NCBI GenBank assembly: GCA_035640475.1
Contig: DASQWC010000165.1
Location: forward strand, 1-14,600
Length of the DNA: 14,600 nt
Direction of reading: 5' to 3'
Source of the DNA: DASQWC01 sp035640475
Lineage (GTDB): Bacteria > Actinomycetota > JAICYB01
The position numbers and the translations under genes are program-made. Shown here in pieces: positions 5,047 through 11,929 of this stretch (within the stretch, counting starts at the first letter, position 1; each line of letters starts with the position of its first letter). Below the pieces are notes generated by a model. It was not told where the DNA came from, made no database searches, and was given only the letters and a program-made list of their open reading frames with translations.

Positions 5047-5328
5047 TCAAGACTGTAGGAACCGCTCGACGACTTTGACGACCTCATCAACCTGATCGTC
5101 CCCGTTTCCTTTGCCCTTGATCGCCTCGGCCACTGTGCTGCGGGTGTGCTCGCGCAGCAGACGCAGGCCCACCTTCTCCATTCCCGAAACAACGGCCGAG
5201 ACCTGGGTCAGGATGTCGGTGCATGTGGCCTGGTCGGCCACCATGCGCTGGATCCCGCGGATCTGCCCCTCGATCTTGCGGAGGCGGGACAGCACTTCCT
5301 CTTTGTCCGACGCGTACGGGTAGGGCAT
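5047..5328 (-). CDS. CsoR/RcnR/FrmR-family (DUF156) transcriptional regulator
   Basis: 93 residues, the usual length. The family core is clear: VLSRLRKIEGQIRGIQRMV (12-30), then Cys36 in ATCTDILTQVSAV and His61 in LLREHTRS. These all-helical repressors bind operator DNA when apo and release it on binding Cu(I), Ni(II), Co(II), formaldehyde or persulfide. CsoR copper sensors use a Cys-His-Cys set; here the third position is Thr65, so a Cu(I) site of the standard kind is incomplete. Effector is therefore unassigned; the Cys-His pair without a third thiol is closer to FrmR-like or unusual members. No metal exporter or detoxification gene is adjacent, and the neighbour downstream encodes a zinc ribbon protein. 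The ATG start has a GGGGGA Shine-Dalgarno inside a possible operator. Confidence 0.9.
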   Translation of the reverse strand: MPYPYASDKEEVLSRLRKIEGQIRGIQRMVADQATCTDILTQVSAVVSGMEKVGLRLLREHTRSTVAEAIKGKGNGDDQVDEVVKVVERFLQS

Positions 5329-5333
5329 CTCAT

Positions 5334-5351
5334 CCCCCGACCGGGTAGGGG
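5334..5351. promoter_or_regulatory. Possible autoregulatory operator of the CsoR-family gene
   Basis: CCCCC (5334-5338) and GGGG (5348-5351) form an interrupted dyad with a GC-rich centre immediately upstream of the start codon and overlapping the Shine-Dalgarno. CsoR-family operators are typically G/C-tract dyads with flanking T/A; the flanks here are AT and TA. Resemblance only. Confidence 0.35.
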
Positions 5352-5380
5352 TACCGGCTCGAGTCTAGAGCCTGCGACCG

Positions 5381-5623
5381 TCAGTACCACTGCGTCGACA
5401 CCGCGAACGCGATGCCGATGAGCCCGAGCCCCGAGAACAGGGTGAGCGAGCGGCCGTCCCAGAAGATGTACGTGCCGAGGATCAGGACGATGCCTGCGCC
5501 GATGGCTCCGAAGAAGACGAAGGGAACCCAACGCGCCGTGCGCCTGCGCTTGGGGCGCGTTTGCACGGCCGGCGACCGCGGGCGCCGTCCGCCGCGTTTG
5601 CGCTTCGATCTCGAGACCGGCAT
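5381..5623 (-). CDS. crgA: Cell division protein CrgA
   Basis: 80 residues. The strongly basic N-terminus starts MPVSRSKRKR and continues to residue 31; helix 1 is WVPFVFFGAIGAGIVLILG (32-50), a short external loop contains YIFWDGR, and helix 2 is at about 60-76, ending in STQWY. This two-helix layout, length and terminal T-x-W are those of CrgA, a small actinobacterial membrane protein that binds FtsZ, FtsQ, FtsI and other divisome proteins and coordinates septal wall synthesis. Synteny agrees: in M. tuberculosis crgA lies next to the trpG and pknB cluster, as here. The start is chosen for the MPVSRSK family N-terminus; a longer reading to 5707 would run into the divergent gene. No Shine-Dalgarno is visible; TATCAT at 5635-5640 (minus strand) is a possible -10 giving a near-leaderless message. 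Confidence 0.85.
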   Translation of the reverse strand: MPVSRSKRKRGGRRPRSPAVQTRPKRRRTARWVPFVFFGAIGAGIVLILGTYIFWDGRSLTLFSGLGLIGIAFAVSTQWY

Positions 5624-5634
5624 AGCGTGAAGCG
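5598..5634 (+). promoter_or_regulatory. Probable leaderless promoter of the PIG-L deacetylase gene
   Basis: TAGCGT (5623-5628), a TANNNT -10, ends 6 nt before the ATG, the same spacing as ahead of the fmdB-type gene. TTGCGC (5598-5603) is a possible -35, 19 bp upstream of TAGCGT or 17 bp if the -10 is read as CATAGC. No Shine-Dalgarno precedes the ATG. The promoter lies within crgA codons. Confidence 0.45.
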
Positions 5635-6483
5635 ATGATAAGCGGAGCATCGCGGGAACGACGTCTCGTTCTCGTACACGCGCACCCGGACGACGAGGCG
5701 CTGGCAACCGGGGGAACGATTGCGCGGTATTCGTCGGAGGGTGCGCACGTGTGCCTGGTCACGTGCACCAACGGCGAGCTGGGCGAGGTCGCCGAAGTTC
5801 CGGAGCTGGGGACCGTCGACGAGATCCAATCGCGGCTCGGTGAGGTGCGCACACAGGAGCTGCTCGACGCATGTGGGATCCTCGGCGACGTCGACCTGCG
5901 CATGCTCGGCTACCACGATTCCGGCATGGACGGCACTCCGGCGAACAACGAGCCGCACGTCTTTATGAACCAGGATCTCGACGAAGTTGTGCAGCGGGTC
6001 GTGAAGATCCTCGAGGAAGTCCGTCCGCAGGTTGTGATCACCTACAACGAGTTCGGTGCGTACGGGCACCCCGATCACATCCGCGCGCACGAAGTGGCCT
6101 TGCGTGCGGTCGCCGACGCGCAGCACGAGGTGTCGAAGGTCTACTACACGGCCTTCCCGAGATCACTTGTGGAGATGGCGCGCGAACTTTGGGATCAGAT
6201 CGGTGAGGGCAACCCGGACGAGTTCATGGACGAGGAAGAGATTCAGCGCGTGACGACGCCGGACGACCAGATCACGACGGCGATCGACGCGAGCAAATGG
6301 ATCGACCAGAAATTCGCGGCCCTCGAGGCCCATCGGACGCAACGCGGAACGACCGATTGGATCCTCAAGATCCCGCCCGAGTTCCGTGTGATGGGGTTCG
6401 GCACGGAGCACTACGTCCTCGCGCTGGGCAGGCGTCCGGGAGACGGAGCGCGGGAAGCGGACCTGTTCGAAGGAGTTACGTGA
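5635..6483 (+). CDS. PIG-L family zinc N-deacetylase/amidase (MshB/Mca-like)
   Basis: 282 residues, matching the length of the mycothiol enzymes MshB (GlcNAc-inositol deacetylase) and Mca (mycothiol S-conjugate amidase). The zinc and catalytic motif VHAHPDDEA (14-22) supplies His17, Asp19 and Asp20; YGHPDHIRAH (143-152) supplies the third ligand His148. Further family marks are YHDSGMDGTPAN (93-104), RPQVVITYNEFG (130-141), SKVYYTAF, and the C-terminal HYVLA...ADLFEG. The middle and C-terminal portions agree with neither MshB nor Mca alone, so I leave the substrate open. The ATG puts the AHPDDE motif at the usual distance from the N-terminus. The gene is divergent from crgA and its stop overlaps the GTG of the next gene by 4 nt, so the two are co-translated. 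Confidence 0.85.
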   Translation: MISGASRERRLVLVHAHPDDEALATGGTIARYSSEGAHVCLVTCTNGELGEVAEVPELGTVDEIQSRLGEVRTQELLDACGILGDVDLRMLGYHDSGMDGTPANNEPHVFMNQDLDEVVQRVVKILEEVRPQVVITYNEFGAYGHPDHIRAHEVALRAVADAQHEVSKVYYTAFPRSLVEMARELWDQIGEGNPDEFMDEEEIQRVTTPDDQITTAIDASKWIDQKFAALEAHRTQRGTTDWILKIPPEFRVMGFGTEHYVLALGRRPGDGAREADLFEGVT

Positions 6484-7163
6484 ACGTCGTCGTCTGTGAC
6501 AACTACGACTCGTTCACATTCAACCTCGTGCAGTATCTCGGCGAGCTCGGCGCGTCGGTGGACGTCGTGCGCAACGACGAGGTATCGGCCGACGACGTCG
6601 CGTCACGCCGGCCGGGCGCGGTCGTCATCTCACCCGGACCGGGACGACCGGCAGACGCGGGCATCTCGATCGATCTGGTGAAGCGCTGCGCAAGCGCCGG
6701 CATTCCGCTGCTGGGTGTGTGCCTCGGTCATCAGGCGATCGCGGAAGCATTCGGTGCCCGGATCGTTCACGCGCCCGCGATCATGCACGGCAAGACCTCT
6801 GCGGTGCTCCATCGCGGCGAAGGTGTTCTGCGCGGAGTGCCGAGCCCGTTCGAGGCCGGACGGTATCACTCGCTCGTCGTAGACGAAGGCTCACTCCCAA
6901 GCGTGCTCGAAGTGACTGCTCGCACGCGGGACGGTGTGGTCATGGCACTGCGTCATGCGCGTCTTGCGATCTCGGGCGTGCAGTTCCACCCGGAGTCGAT
7001 CCTCACGGACGGCGGATTGCAGGTGTTGAGGAATTTCCTACGAATCGCCGACGCGGATCTCGACGAGCTGTCCGCGACGGACCGTCGTCCCGGGGAGCGG
7101 GTCCTGGCCGACGACGCGGCCCTCCTGTCCGGGCTCGAACTGACGAACGACGCGAACGCGTAG
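6480..7163 (+). CDS. Glutamine amidotransferase of anthranilate/aminodeoxychorismate synthase (TrpG/PabA)
   Basis: 227 residues from the GTG at 6480-6482, preceded by AAGGAG. It is a class I glutamine amidotransferase: N-terminal VVCDNYDSFTFNLVQYLG; the oxyanion strand VVISPGPGRPADAG (48-61); nucleophile Cys81 in GVCLGHQAIAEAFG; HGKTS (103-107); YHSLVV (129-134); and the His170/Glu172 pair in QFHPESILT. It supplies ammonia from glutamine to a chorismate-using partner (TrpE or PabB), not found in this window, so trpG and pabA cannot be told apart; in M. tuberculosis the syntenic gene is called trpG. The domain should end near residue 188. The remaining acidic tail of about 40 residues is read entirely from the opposite strand of the pknB 3' end. 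Confidence 0.9.
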   Translation: MNVVVCDNYDSFTFNLVQYLGELGASVDVVRNDEVSADDVASRRPGAVVISPGPGRPADAGISIDLVKRCASAGIPLLGVCLGHQAIAEAFGARIVHAPAIMHGKTSAVLHRGEGVLRGVPSPFEAGRYHSLVVDEGSLPSVLEVTARTRDGVVMALRHARLAISGVQFHPESILTDGGLQVLRNFLRIADADLDELSATDRRPGERVLADDAALLSGLELTNDANA

Positions 7164-8912
7164 CCCCAGGTCCTCGAGCTCGTTTCGGGCATCGTCCTCC
7201 TGCTCGCCGCGGACGTCCGGCATCGGGAACTCATCGGGACCTTCGGAGATGAAGATGTCGACGACCGATCCGGGCGGCGCTTCGGTCGACGTGCCGTCCT
7301 CCTGCACCGGCTTGGGATCCTGATCGAAGACGACGCCGCGCCGCGCGGTCGGGTGCGGCTCCCTGATGCGATTCACGCGGAAGCCCGCGTTCGCGAGGAT
7401 GGCCGCGGCATCGGCCTCTTCCTGTCCGATGACGTCGGGCACGATCGCCTTCTCTTCGCCCTGCGAGACCGTGACGTCGACGCGGTCGCCGCTGCGAGCT
7501 TCGCGACCCGGGCCGGGGTCCTGTGACAGGACGGTGCCCGGTTCCTCCGTGCTGAAGGCGCCGGTCCGGCGGCCGAGCTCGAGGCCGACTTGGTCGAGCG
7601 ACTTCGCGGCGTCCTCGAGCTTCTTGCCGACGATGTTCGGCACGTCCACGATCGGGCGTCCCAGCGAGACCCAGTACTTCACCTGGCTCCCGCGGGCGAC
7701 GCGGCGCCCGGTCGGAGGCTCTTGTCGCGTGATGAGACCCTCCGCCATTCGGGCCGAGAACTCGCCTTGCTGGAAGGACGGCTCCAATCCCTGGGCGCGG
7801 ATGATGCGGTTGGCCGCATCCGGCTCGCGCTCGACGACGCGCGGGACCTCGACGCGCCCGACCACCGTCGACATGAGCGTGACGAGCGACCACGTGCCCA
7901 GCGCAAGGCCGCCGGCGAGCAGGAGCAGGGCGAGCACGACGAGCCATCCCGGCCTCCGCACGGCTTGACGCTCGAAGCGTCCGACGGGACGCAGGACCTG
8001 CGTTCCGTCGTCGACTGCGGCCACGTGAAGCGTTGCCGTCACTTCGCGTCCGGCGGCGAACGCTTCGAGATCCCTGCGCATCAAGGCGGCCGAGCTGTAA
8101 CGGTCCTCGGGCCGTTTGGCCATGGCCGTCATGACGATCGCTTCAAGGGCTTGAGGAACGTCGGCCCGATGCGCAGAGGGCGTCCGAGGCATCTCGCGCA
8201 CGTGCTTGTACGCGATCGACACCGGCGAATCGCCTTCGAAGGGACGACGCCCGGTCAACATCTCGTACACGACCACCCCGAGCGAGTAGATGTCGGAGCG
8301 TCCGTCGAGCTGCAGACCTTGCGCCTGCTCGGGCGAGAGGTAGTACGCGGTGCCCAGGATGGTTCCGGTTTGTGTCATGGTGCTGCCCGCCTCGGCCCGG
8401 GCGATCCCGAAGTCGGTCACCTGCACCTTGCCGTCCTCGGAGAGAAGGATGTTTCCGGGCTTGATGTCGCGGTGAACGAGCCCGGCCCGGTGCGCATACG
8501 CGAGTGCTGTCAGCACTTCGCGTGCGATACGTCCCGCTTCGGCGATCTCGAGCGGGCCTTCTTGGGCGAGATAGTCCTTGAGTGAGCGCCCTTCGACGTA
8601 CTCCATAACGATGAAGTTGAAGTCGCCCTGCTTGCCGGAGTCGTAGATCTGGACGATGTTGGGGTGCTGGAGCTTCGCGGCCGAGAGTGCTTCGCGCTTG
8701 AAGCGTTCGACGAACGACTCGTCGCCTGCGTATTGCGGGTGCAAGATCTTGAGCGCGACCTTTCGGCCCATGCGGTTGTCTTCGGCGAGGTAGACGTCGG
8801 CCATGCCGCCGACGCCGACGCGGCGCACGATCTCGTATCTCCCCGCCAGGGTTTGGGGAACGCGCCGTCCCGATCGTGCGGGCGGACGAGCAACGCGCCG
8901 CTGCGGGCTCAC
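7038..8912 (-). CDS. pknB: Serine/threonine protein kinase PknB with four PASTA domains
   Basis: 624 residues from the GTG at 8910-8912, which overlaps the pbpA stop (GTGA) and has a GGAGA upstream; this gives nearly the M. tuberculosis PknB length. Kinase domain about 26-285: glycine loop VGVGGMADV (32-40), Lys55 in VALKIL, Glu74, HRDIKPGNILL with Asp149 and Asn154, DFG (167-169), and activation loop TMTQTGT with Thr180 and Thr182 as likely autophosphorylation sites, then GTAYYLSPEQ. One transmembrane helix (322-345). Four extracellular PASTA domains (about 354-418, 421-485, 488-557, 562-622), which bind muropeptides or lipid II. The intracellular juxtamembrane linker is short. PknB phosphorylates wall-synthesis and division proteins and is reversed by PstP, encoded in the same operon. 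A longer upstream reading is only the antisense-like extension through pbpA. Confidence 0.95.
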   Translation of the reverse strand: MSPQRRVARPPARSGRRVPQTLAGRYEIVRRVGVGGMADVYLAEDNRMGRKVALKILHPQYAGDESFVERFKREALSAAKLQHPNIVQIYDSGKQGDFNFIVMEYVEGRSLKDYLAQEGPLEIAEAGRIAREVLTALAYAHRAGLVHRDIKPGNILLSEDGKVQVTDFGIARAEAGSTMTQTGTILGTAYYLSPEQAQGLQLDGRSDIYSLGVVVYEMLTGRRPFEGDSPVSIAYKHVREMPRTPSAHRADVPQALEAIVMTAMAKRPEDRYSSAALMRRDLEAFAAGREVTATLHVAAVDDGTQVLRPVGRFERQAVRRPGWLVVLALLLLAGGLALGTWSLVTLMSTVVGRVEVPRVVEREPDAANRIIRAQGLEPSFQQGEFSARMAEGLITRQEPPTGRRVARGSQVKYWVSLGRPIVDVPNIVGKKLEDAAKSLDQVGLELGRRTGAFSTEEPGTVLSQDPGPGREARSGDRVDVTVSQGEEKAIVPDVIGQEEADAAAILANAGFRVNRIREPHPTARRGVVFDQDPKPVQEDGTSTEAPPGSVVDIFISEGPDEFPMPDVRGEQEDDARNELEDLGLRVRVVRQFEPGQEGRVVGQDPLPGTTVRRGQLVEIRVGDS

Positions 8913-10615
8913 TCGTCGTCTCCGTTCACGCCGGCCGCCGTCGGGTAGAGCTTGAAGTAGGCGTCGAGGACTCGGCGAGCGATCGGAGCAGCAACGCGGC
9001 CACCGGTCGCGGCCTCGTTGGTCCCGCCGCCGCGCTCGACGAGAACGGCTATCGCGATCGTCGGGTCGTCCAAAGGAGCGAAGGCGAGGAACCACGCGTG
9101 GGGGAGCCGTCCGCAGCCCTCTCCGAAGATCGCGGCCTCGTCGCCGGCACACGACGGCTGCTGCGCGGTTCCCGTCTTGCCGGCGACCGGCGGCGAAAAT
9201 CCGCCGAGAGCGCCGGCCGCGGTTCCTGCGGTGACGACGCGCCGCATCATCTGCGCGAGCTGTCCCGCCGCCTCCGGGCTGATCGCGGTCGGGCCGACGC
9301 CCGTCCTGATCTCTTTCACGGTCGTGCCCGCTCGATCGATGACTCGCTCGGCGAATCGGGGCCGCGGCACGAAACCGCCGTTGGCGACCGTCGCGGCCAC
9401 CTGCGCCATGCCGAAAGGCGAGGCCTGCAACACCCACTGGCCGAATCCGGCTCGGGCGCGGAACGCTGGGGTCTCGAGGCGCTCCTCGCCGACCGGCGCG
9501 CCGTCCGCGCCGTAACGGATGATCTTGCTCGGCAGGCAGCCGGTTCGTGTGAGGTCGATGTCGGCCACGCTCTCACCATCGCATCCGACGAACGCCGGGC
9601 CGCCGAACTGATCGAATCCCATTGCGTGGGCCGTCGACAGAAGGCGGTCCGGTCCGATGTCGACGCCGATCTGGGCGAAGGCCGTGTTGCAGGAGACGCG
9701 CAGTGCGTTTGCGAGCGAACCGCCGCAAGAGCCGCCGCCGAAGTTGCGAATCGGACGCGTGTCACCGGGTGCTGTGTAAGCACCCGAGAACGGAACCGTC
9801 GGCTGATCCGGCGAATACTTGCCGGACTCCAGTGCCGCCGCGGCGGTTACGACCTTGAACGAGGAGCCGGGGGGGCGCCGCGCCTGGAGGGCGACGGAAA
9901 GGAGCGGCGCGGCCGCATTCTCGCACTCGACGAAGTTGCCGCTCTCGTCCCGCAACGGCGTCCCGTCGCTCAGGCGCTTCACGCCCACGCCGAGGTCGCA
10001 GCGCGCTCGGTCGGCTTCTGCGCGATCGTTGGACGCCAATGGGTTCGGGTCGTAGGACGGATTGGAGGCCGCGACGAGCACGGCGCCCGTCTTCGGGTTG
10101 AGCGCGACGACTCCGCCGCGTCTGCCCTCGAGCCCCGACAGCGCTTCGTTCTGAAGGCGCGTGTCGATTGTGGACACGAGCGTGTTCCCAACGCGCGGCC
10201 GCTGCCGGAACAGGTCACCGATGCTCTTTGCCGGCAGCGGCTCACCGATCAGCTCGGCGTTGTAGGTCTTCTCGAGCCCGGTCTTTCCGTAGTGAAGCGA
10301 CCATTGGCCCACGACATGAGAAACGAGCCCTTCCGCCGGATAGGTTCGCTCGTACAGGCAACGCCGGCCTTCGGGGGCGCGCGCGCTCTCGGCGAGAACT
10401 TGTCCGTCGATCGACAAGATCGGTCCTCGCTCCCATCGGCACTCGGCGAAGATCCTGAAGCGGTTCCGCGCGCAGTCGGTCTGATCGTCCGGATCGCACG
10501 GCTCGTTCTGGGCGACGTTTTCGGCGCGCAAACCCTGCACCCATCCCGCGCTGCCGGCGACGGCCAGCAACAAGAGCGTGAGCAAGCCGGCGATCTGACG
10601 GATGCGCCTGTCCAT
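8909..10615 (-). CDS. pbpA: Class B penicillin-binding protein PbpA
   Basis: 568 residues. N-terminal helix 7-28, then an extracytoplasmic part with the RGPILSIDGQVLAES hinge of class B PBPs (63-77) and the transpeptidase domain with the active-site serine motif SSFK (Ser251-Lys254), SCN (308-310) and KTGTAQ (480-485). It cross-links peptidoglycan and partners with the SEDS glycosyltransferase RodA, whose gene ends immediately before the pbpA start (the TAG and ATG are adjacent). Odd points: 12 cysteines outside the membrane (40, 48, 59, 86, 206, 231, 297, 309, 345, 360, 489, 501), an inserted acidic Cys-containing segment at about 33-60, and an insertion at about 196-240 just before the SxxK motif. 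The even number suggests disulfides. The 3' end overlaps pknB by 4 nt. Confidence 0.94.
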   Translation of the reverse strand: MDRRIRQIAGLLTLLLLAVAGSAGWVQGLRAENVAQNEPCDPDDQTDCARNRFRIFAECRWERGPILSIDGQVLAESARAPEGRRCLYERTYPAEGLVSHVVGQWSLHYGKTGLEKTYNAELIGEPLPAKSIGDLFRQRPRVGNTLVSTIDTRLQNEALSGLEGRRGGVVALNPKTGAVLVAASNPSYDPNPLASNDRAEADRARCDLGVGVKRLSDGTPLRDESGNFVECENAAAPLLSVALQARRPPGSSFKVVTAAAALESGKYSPDQPTVPFSGAYTAPGDTRPIRNFGGGSCGGSLANALRVSCNTAFAQIGVDIGPDRLLSTAHAMGFDQFGGPAFVGCDGESVADIDLTRTGCLPSKIIRYGADGAPVGEERLETPAFRARAGFGQWVLQASPFGMAQVAATVANGGFVPRPRFAERVIDRAGTTVKEIRTGVGPTAISPEAAGQLAQMMRRVVTAGTAAGALGGFSPPVAGKTGTAQQPSCAGDEAAIFGEGCGRLPHAWFLAFAPLDDPTIAIAVLVERGGGTNEAATGGRVAAPIARRVLDAYFKLYPTAAGVNGDDE

Positions 10616-11929
10616 CTAGACGGCCGCCTCCTCCAGCTCGCGCGCCTCGGTCGTTGCTTCCGAGTGCGAGATCGCCACCAGGCAGCCCAGGATCACGAAG
10701 TTGGACAGCAAGCTCGAGCCTCCGTACGAGACGAAGGGCAGCGTTACGCCCGTCAACGGAAGGACACGAGTGACGCCCCCAGCGATGAGTGCGGCTTGGA
10801 CGCCGAGGACGATTCCGAAGCCGGCCGCCGCAAGTGCGTGCAGGTCCGAGCGCGAGCGCAGCGCAACGAAGAACGAACGCGTGAGCAGGACGACGTAGCC
10901 CATGACGACGGCGAGGATTCCGGCGAGCCCCAGGGTGTGACCGACCGACGCGAGGATGAGGTCGGTCCAGCCGAACGGAATGAGGTGCGGCTGGGTGTCC
11001 GGGCCGACGAGGCCCATGCCGGCGACGCCCCCCTCGGCCAGCGCGTACTGACCTTGGAGGATCTGGTAGCCGGACCGCTGCGGGTCGTTGAACGGGTGCA
11101 ACCACGCTTCGAACCGGAGGCCGACGTGCTCGAACGTCTGGAGGGCGATCCACACGGCGACGGCGAACAGGATGATCCCGAGCGCCGGGTAGTAGGCGCG
11201 TCCGGTTCCGATCCACAGGATCGCCATGAAGGTGAGAAAGAAGAGGAGCGACGATCCGAGGTCGTTTTGCCGCACGAAGACGAGGATCGCGAGACCGATG
11301 ATGCCGAGCAGCGGGGCGAGGTAACGCGGCTCGGGAGCGAGCAACGGACCGATGCGGCGCGTCGACATGCCGAGCAGCTCGCGACGTTCGGATAAGTACG
11401 CGGCGAGGAACAAGACCAGAAGCACCTTCGTCGCTTCGACCGGCTGGAACGAGAGCGGGCCGATGCGAAGCCAGAGGCGCGCGCCGTTCACCGTGTGCCC
11501 GATGCCGGGGAGGAGCGGAGCGATCAGAGCGACGAGCCCTAACAGCGCCAGTGTGTAACGAACACGCCACGCCGGGCCGAGTCCGTTGCGGAAGAGGATC
11601 ACCGTCCCGAGAAAACCGGCGCCGCCGAAGATCAACCAACCGGTCTGGAGCGGCGCGAGCGCGCGCCATGTCGAGCTGACATCGGTCTGGAGCCGGTCGA
11701 TGGAAGCGAGCTGCATCGCGCCGACGGCAAACAACAAGGCTGCGAGCGGCAGCAGCAGCGGATCCGCGCGCGGCGCCCACGCGCGCACCCCGATGTGCAT
11801 CGCACCGAATGCCGCGAGGAAGCCGAGGAATGGCACGGCGATATCGTCGCCGAGCTGCGCGAGAGCGACGGCGAAGATCAGTGCGGCTCCGCCGAGGAGG
11901 ACGAGCTCGCGTAGACGTGGGTGTGTCAT
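10616..11929 (-). CDS. rodA: SEDS peptidoglycan glycosyltransferase RodA/FtsW
   Basis: 437 residues with about ten transmembrane helices. SEDS family marks: NGARLWLRIGPLSFQPVEATK (148-168); RQNDLGSS (220-227); the large external loop HPFNDPQRSGYQ with Asp282, the likely catalytic aspartate; GQYALAEGGVAGMGLG-like segment (293-307); and PLTGVTLPFVSYGGSS (391-406). It polymerises lipid II into glycan strands and works with PbpA. The loop after Asp282 reads IPFGWTDLILA where many homologues have a P-E/A-x-x-D-F-I pattern, but the Asp is kept. The ATG overlaps the pstP stop (ATGA). The C-terminal cytoplasmic tail (421-437) is very acidic. Synteny with pbpA favours the elongation-type RodA over FtsW. 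Confidence 0.94.
   Translation of the reverse strand: MTHPRLRELVLLGGAALIFAVALAQLGDDIAVPFLGFLAAFGAMHIGVRAWAPRADPLLLPLAALLFAVGAMQLASIDRLQTDVSSTWRALAPLQTGWLIFGGAGFLGTVILFRNGLGPAWRVRYTLALLGLVALIAPLLPGIGHTVNGARLWLRIGPLSFQPVEATKVLLVLFLAAYLSERRELLGMSTRRIGPLLAPEPRYLAPLLGIIGLAILVFVRQNDLGSSLLFFLTFMAILWIGTGRAYYPALGIILFAVAVWIALQTFEHVGLRFEAWLHPFNDPQRSGYQILQGQYALAEGGVAGMGLVGPDTQPHLIPFGWTDLILASVGHTLGLAGILAVVMGYVVLLTRSFFVALRSRSDLHALAAAGFGIVLGVQAALIAGGVTRVLPLTGVTLPFVSYGGSSLLSNFVILGCLVAISHSEATTEARELEEAAV

Noticed and set aside
5356..5372. GGCTC/GAGCC hairpin as a terminator of crgA
   Set aside because: Only 5 bp with a 7-nt loop and no T-tract; too weak to call.
7590..8585. Plus-strand open frame of 331 codons opposite pknB
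   Set aside because: Antisense shadow; the minus strand encodes clear kinase and PASTA motifs.
8913..9437. Upstream extension of pknB to give a 799-residue protein
   Set aside because: The extra N-terminus is an out-of-frame reading of pbpA; the GTG at 8912 gives the family length and overlaps the pbpA stop.
8876..11395. Plus-strand open frame of 839 codons opposite pbpA and rodA
   Set aside because: Extremely long but antisense to two motif-complete genes, Arg/Glu/Asp-rich and without recognisable domains; high third-position GC removes antisense stops in this frame.
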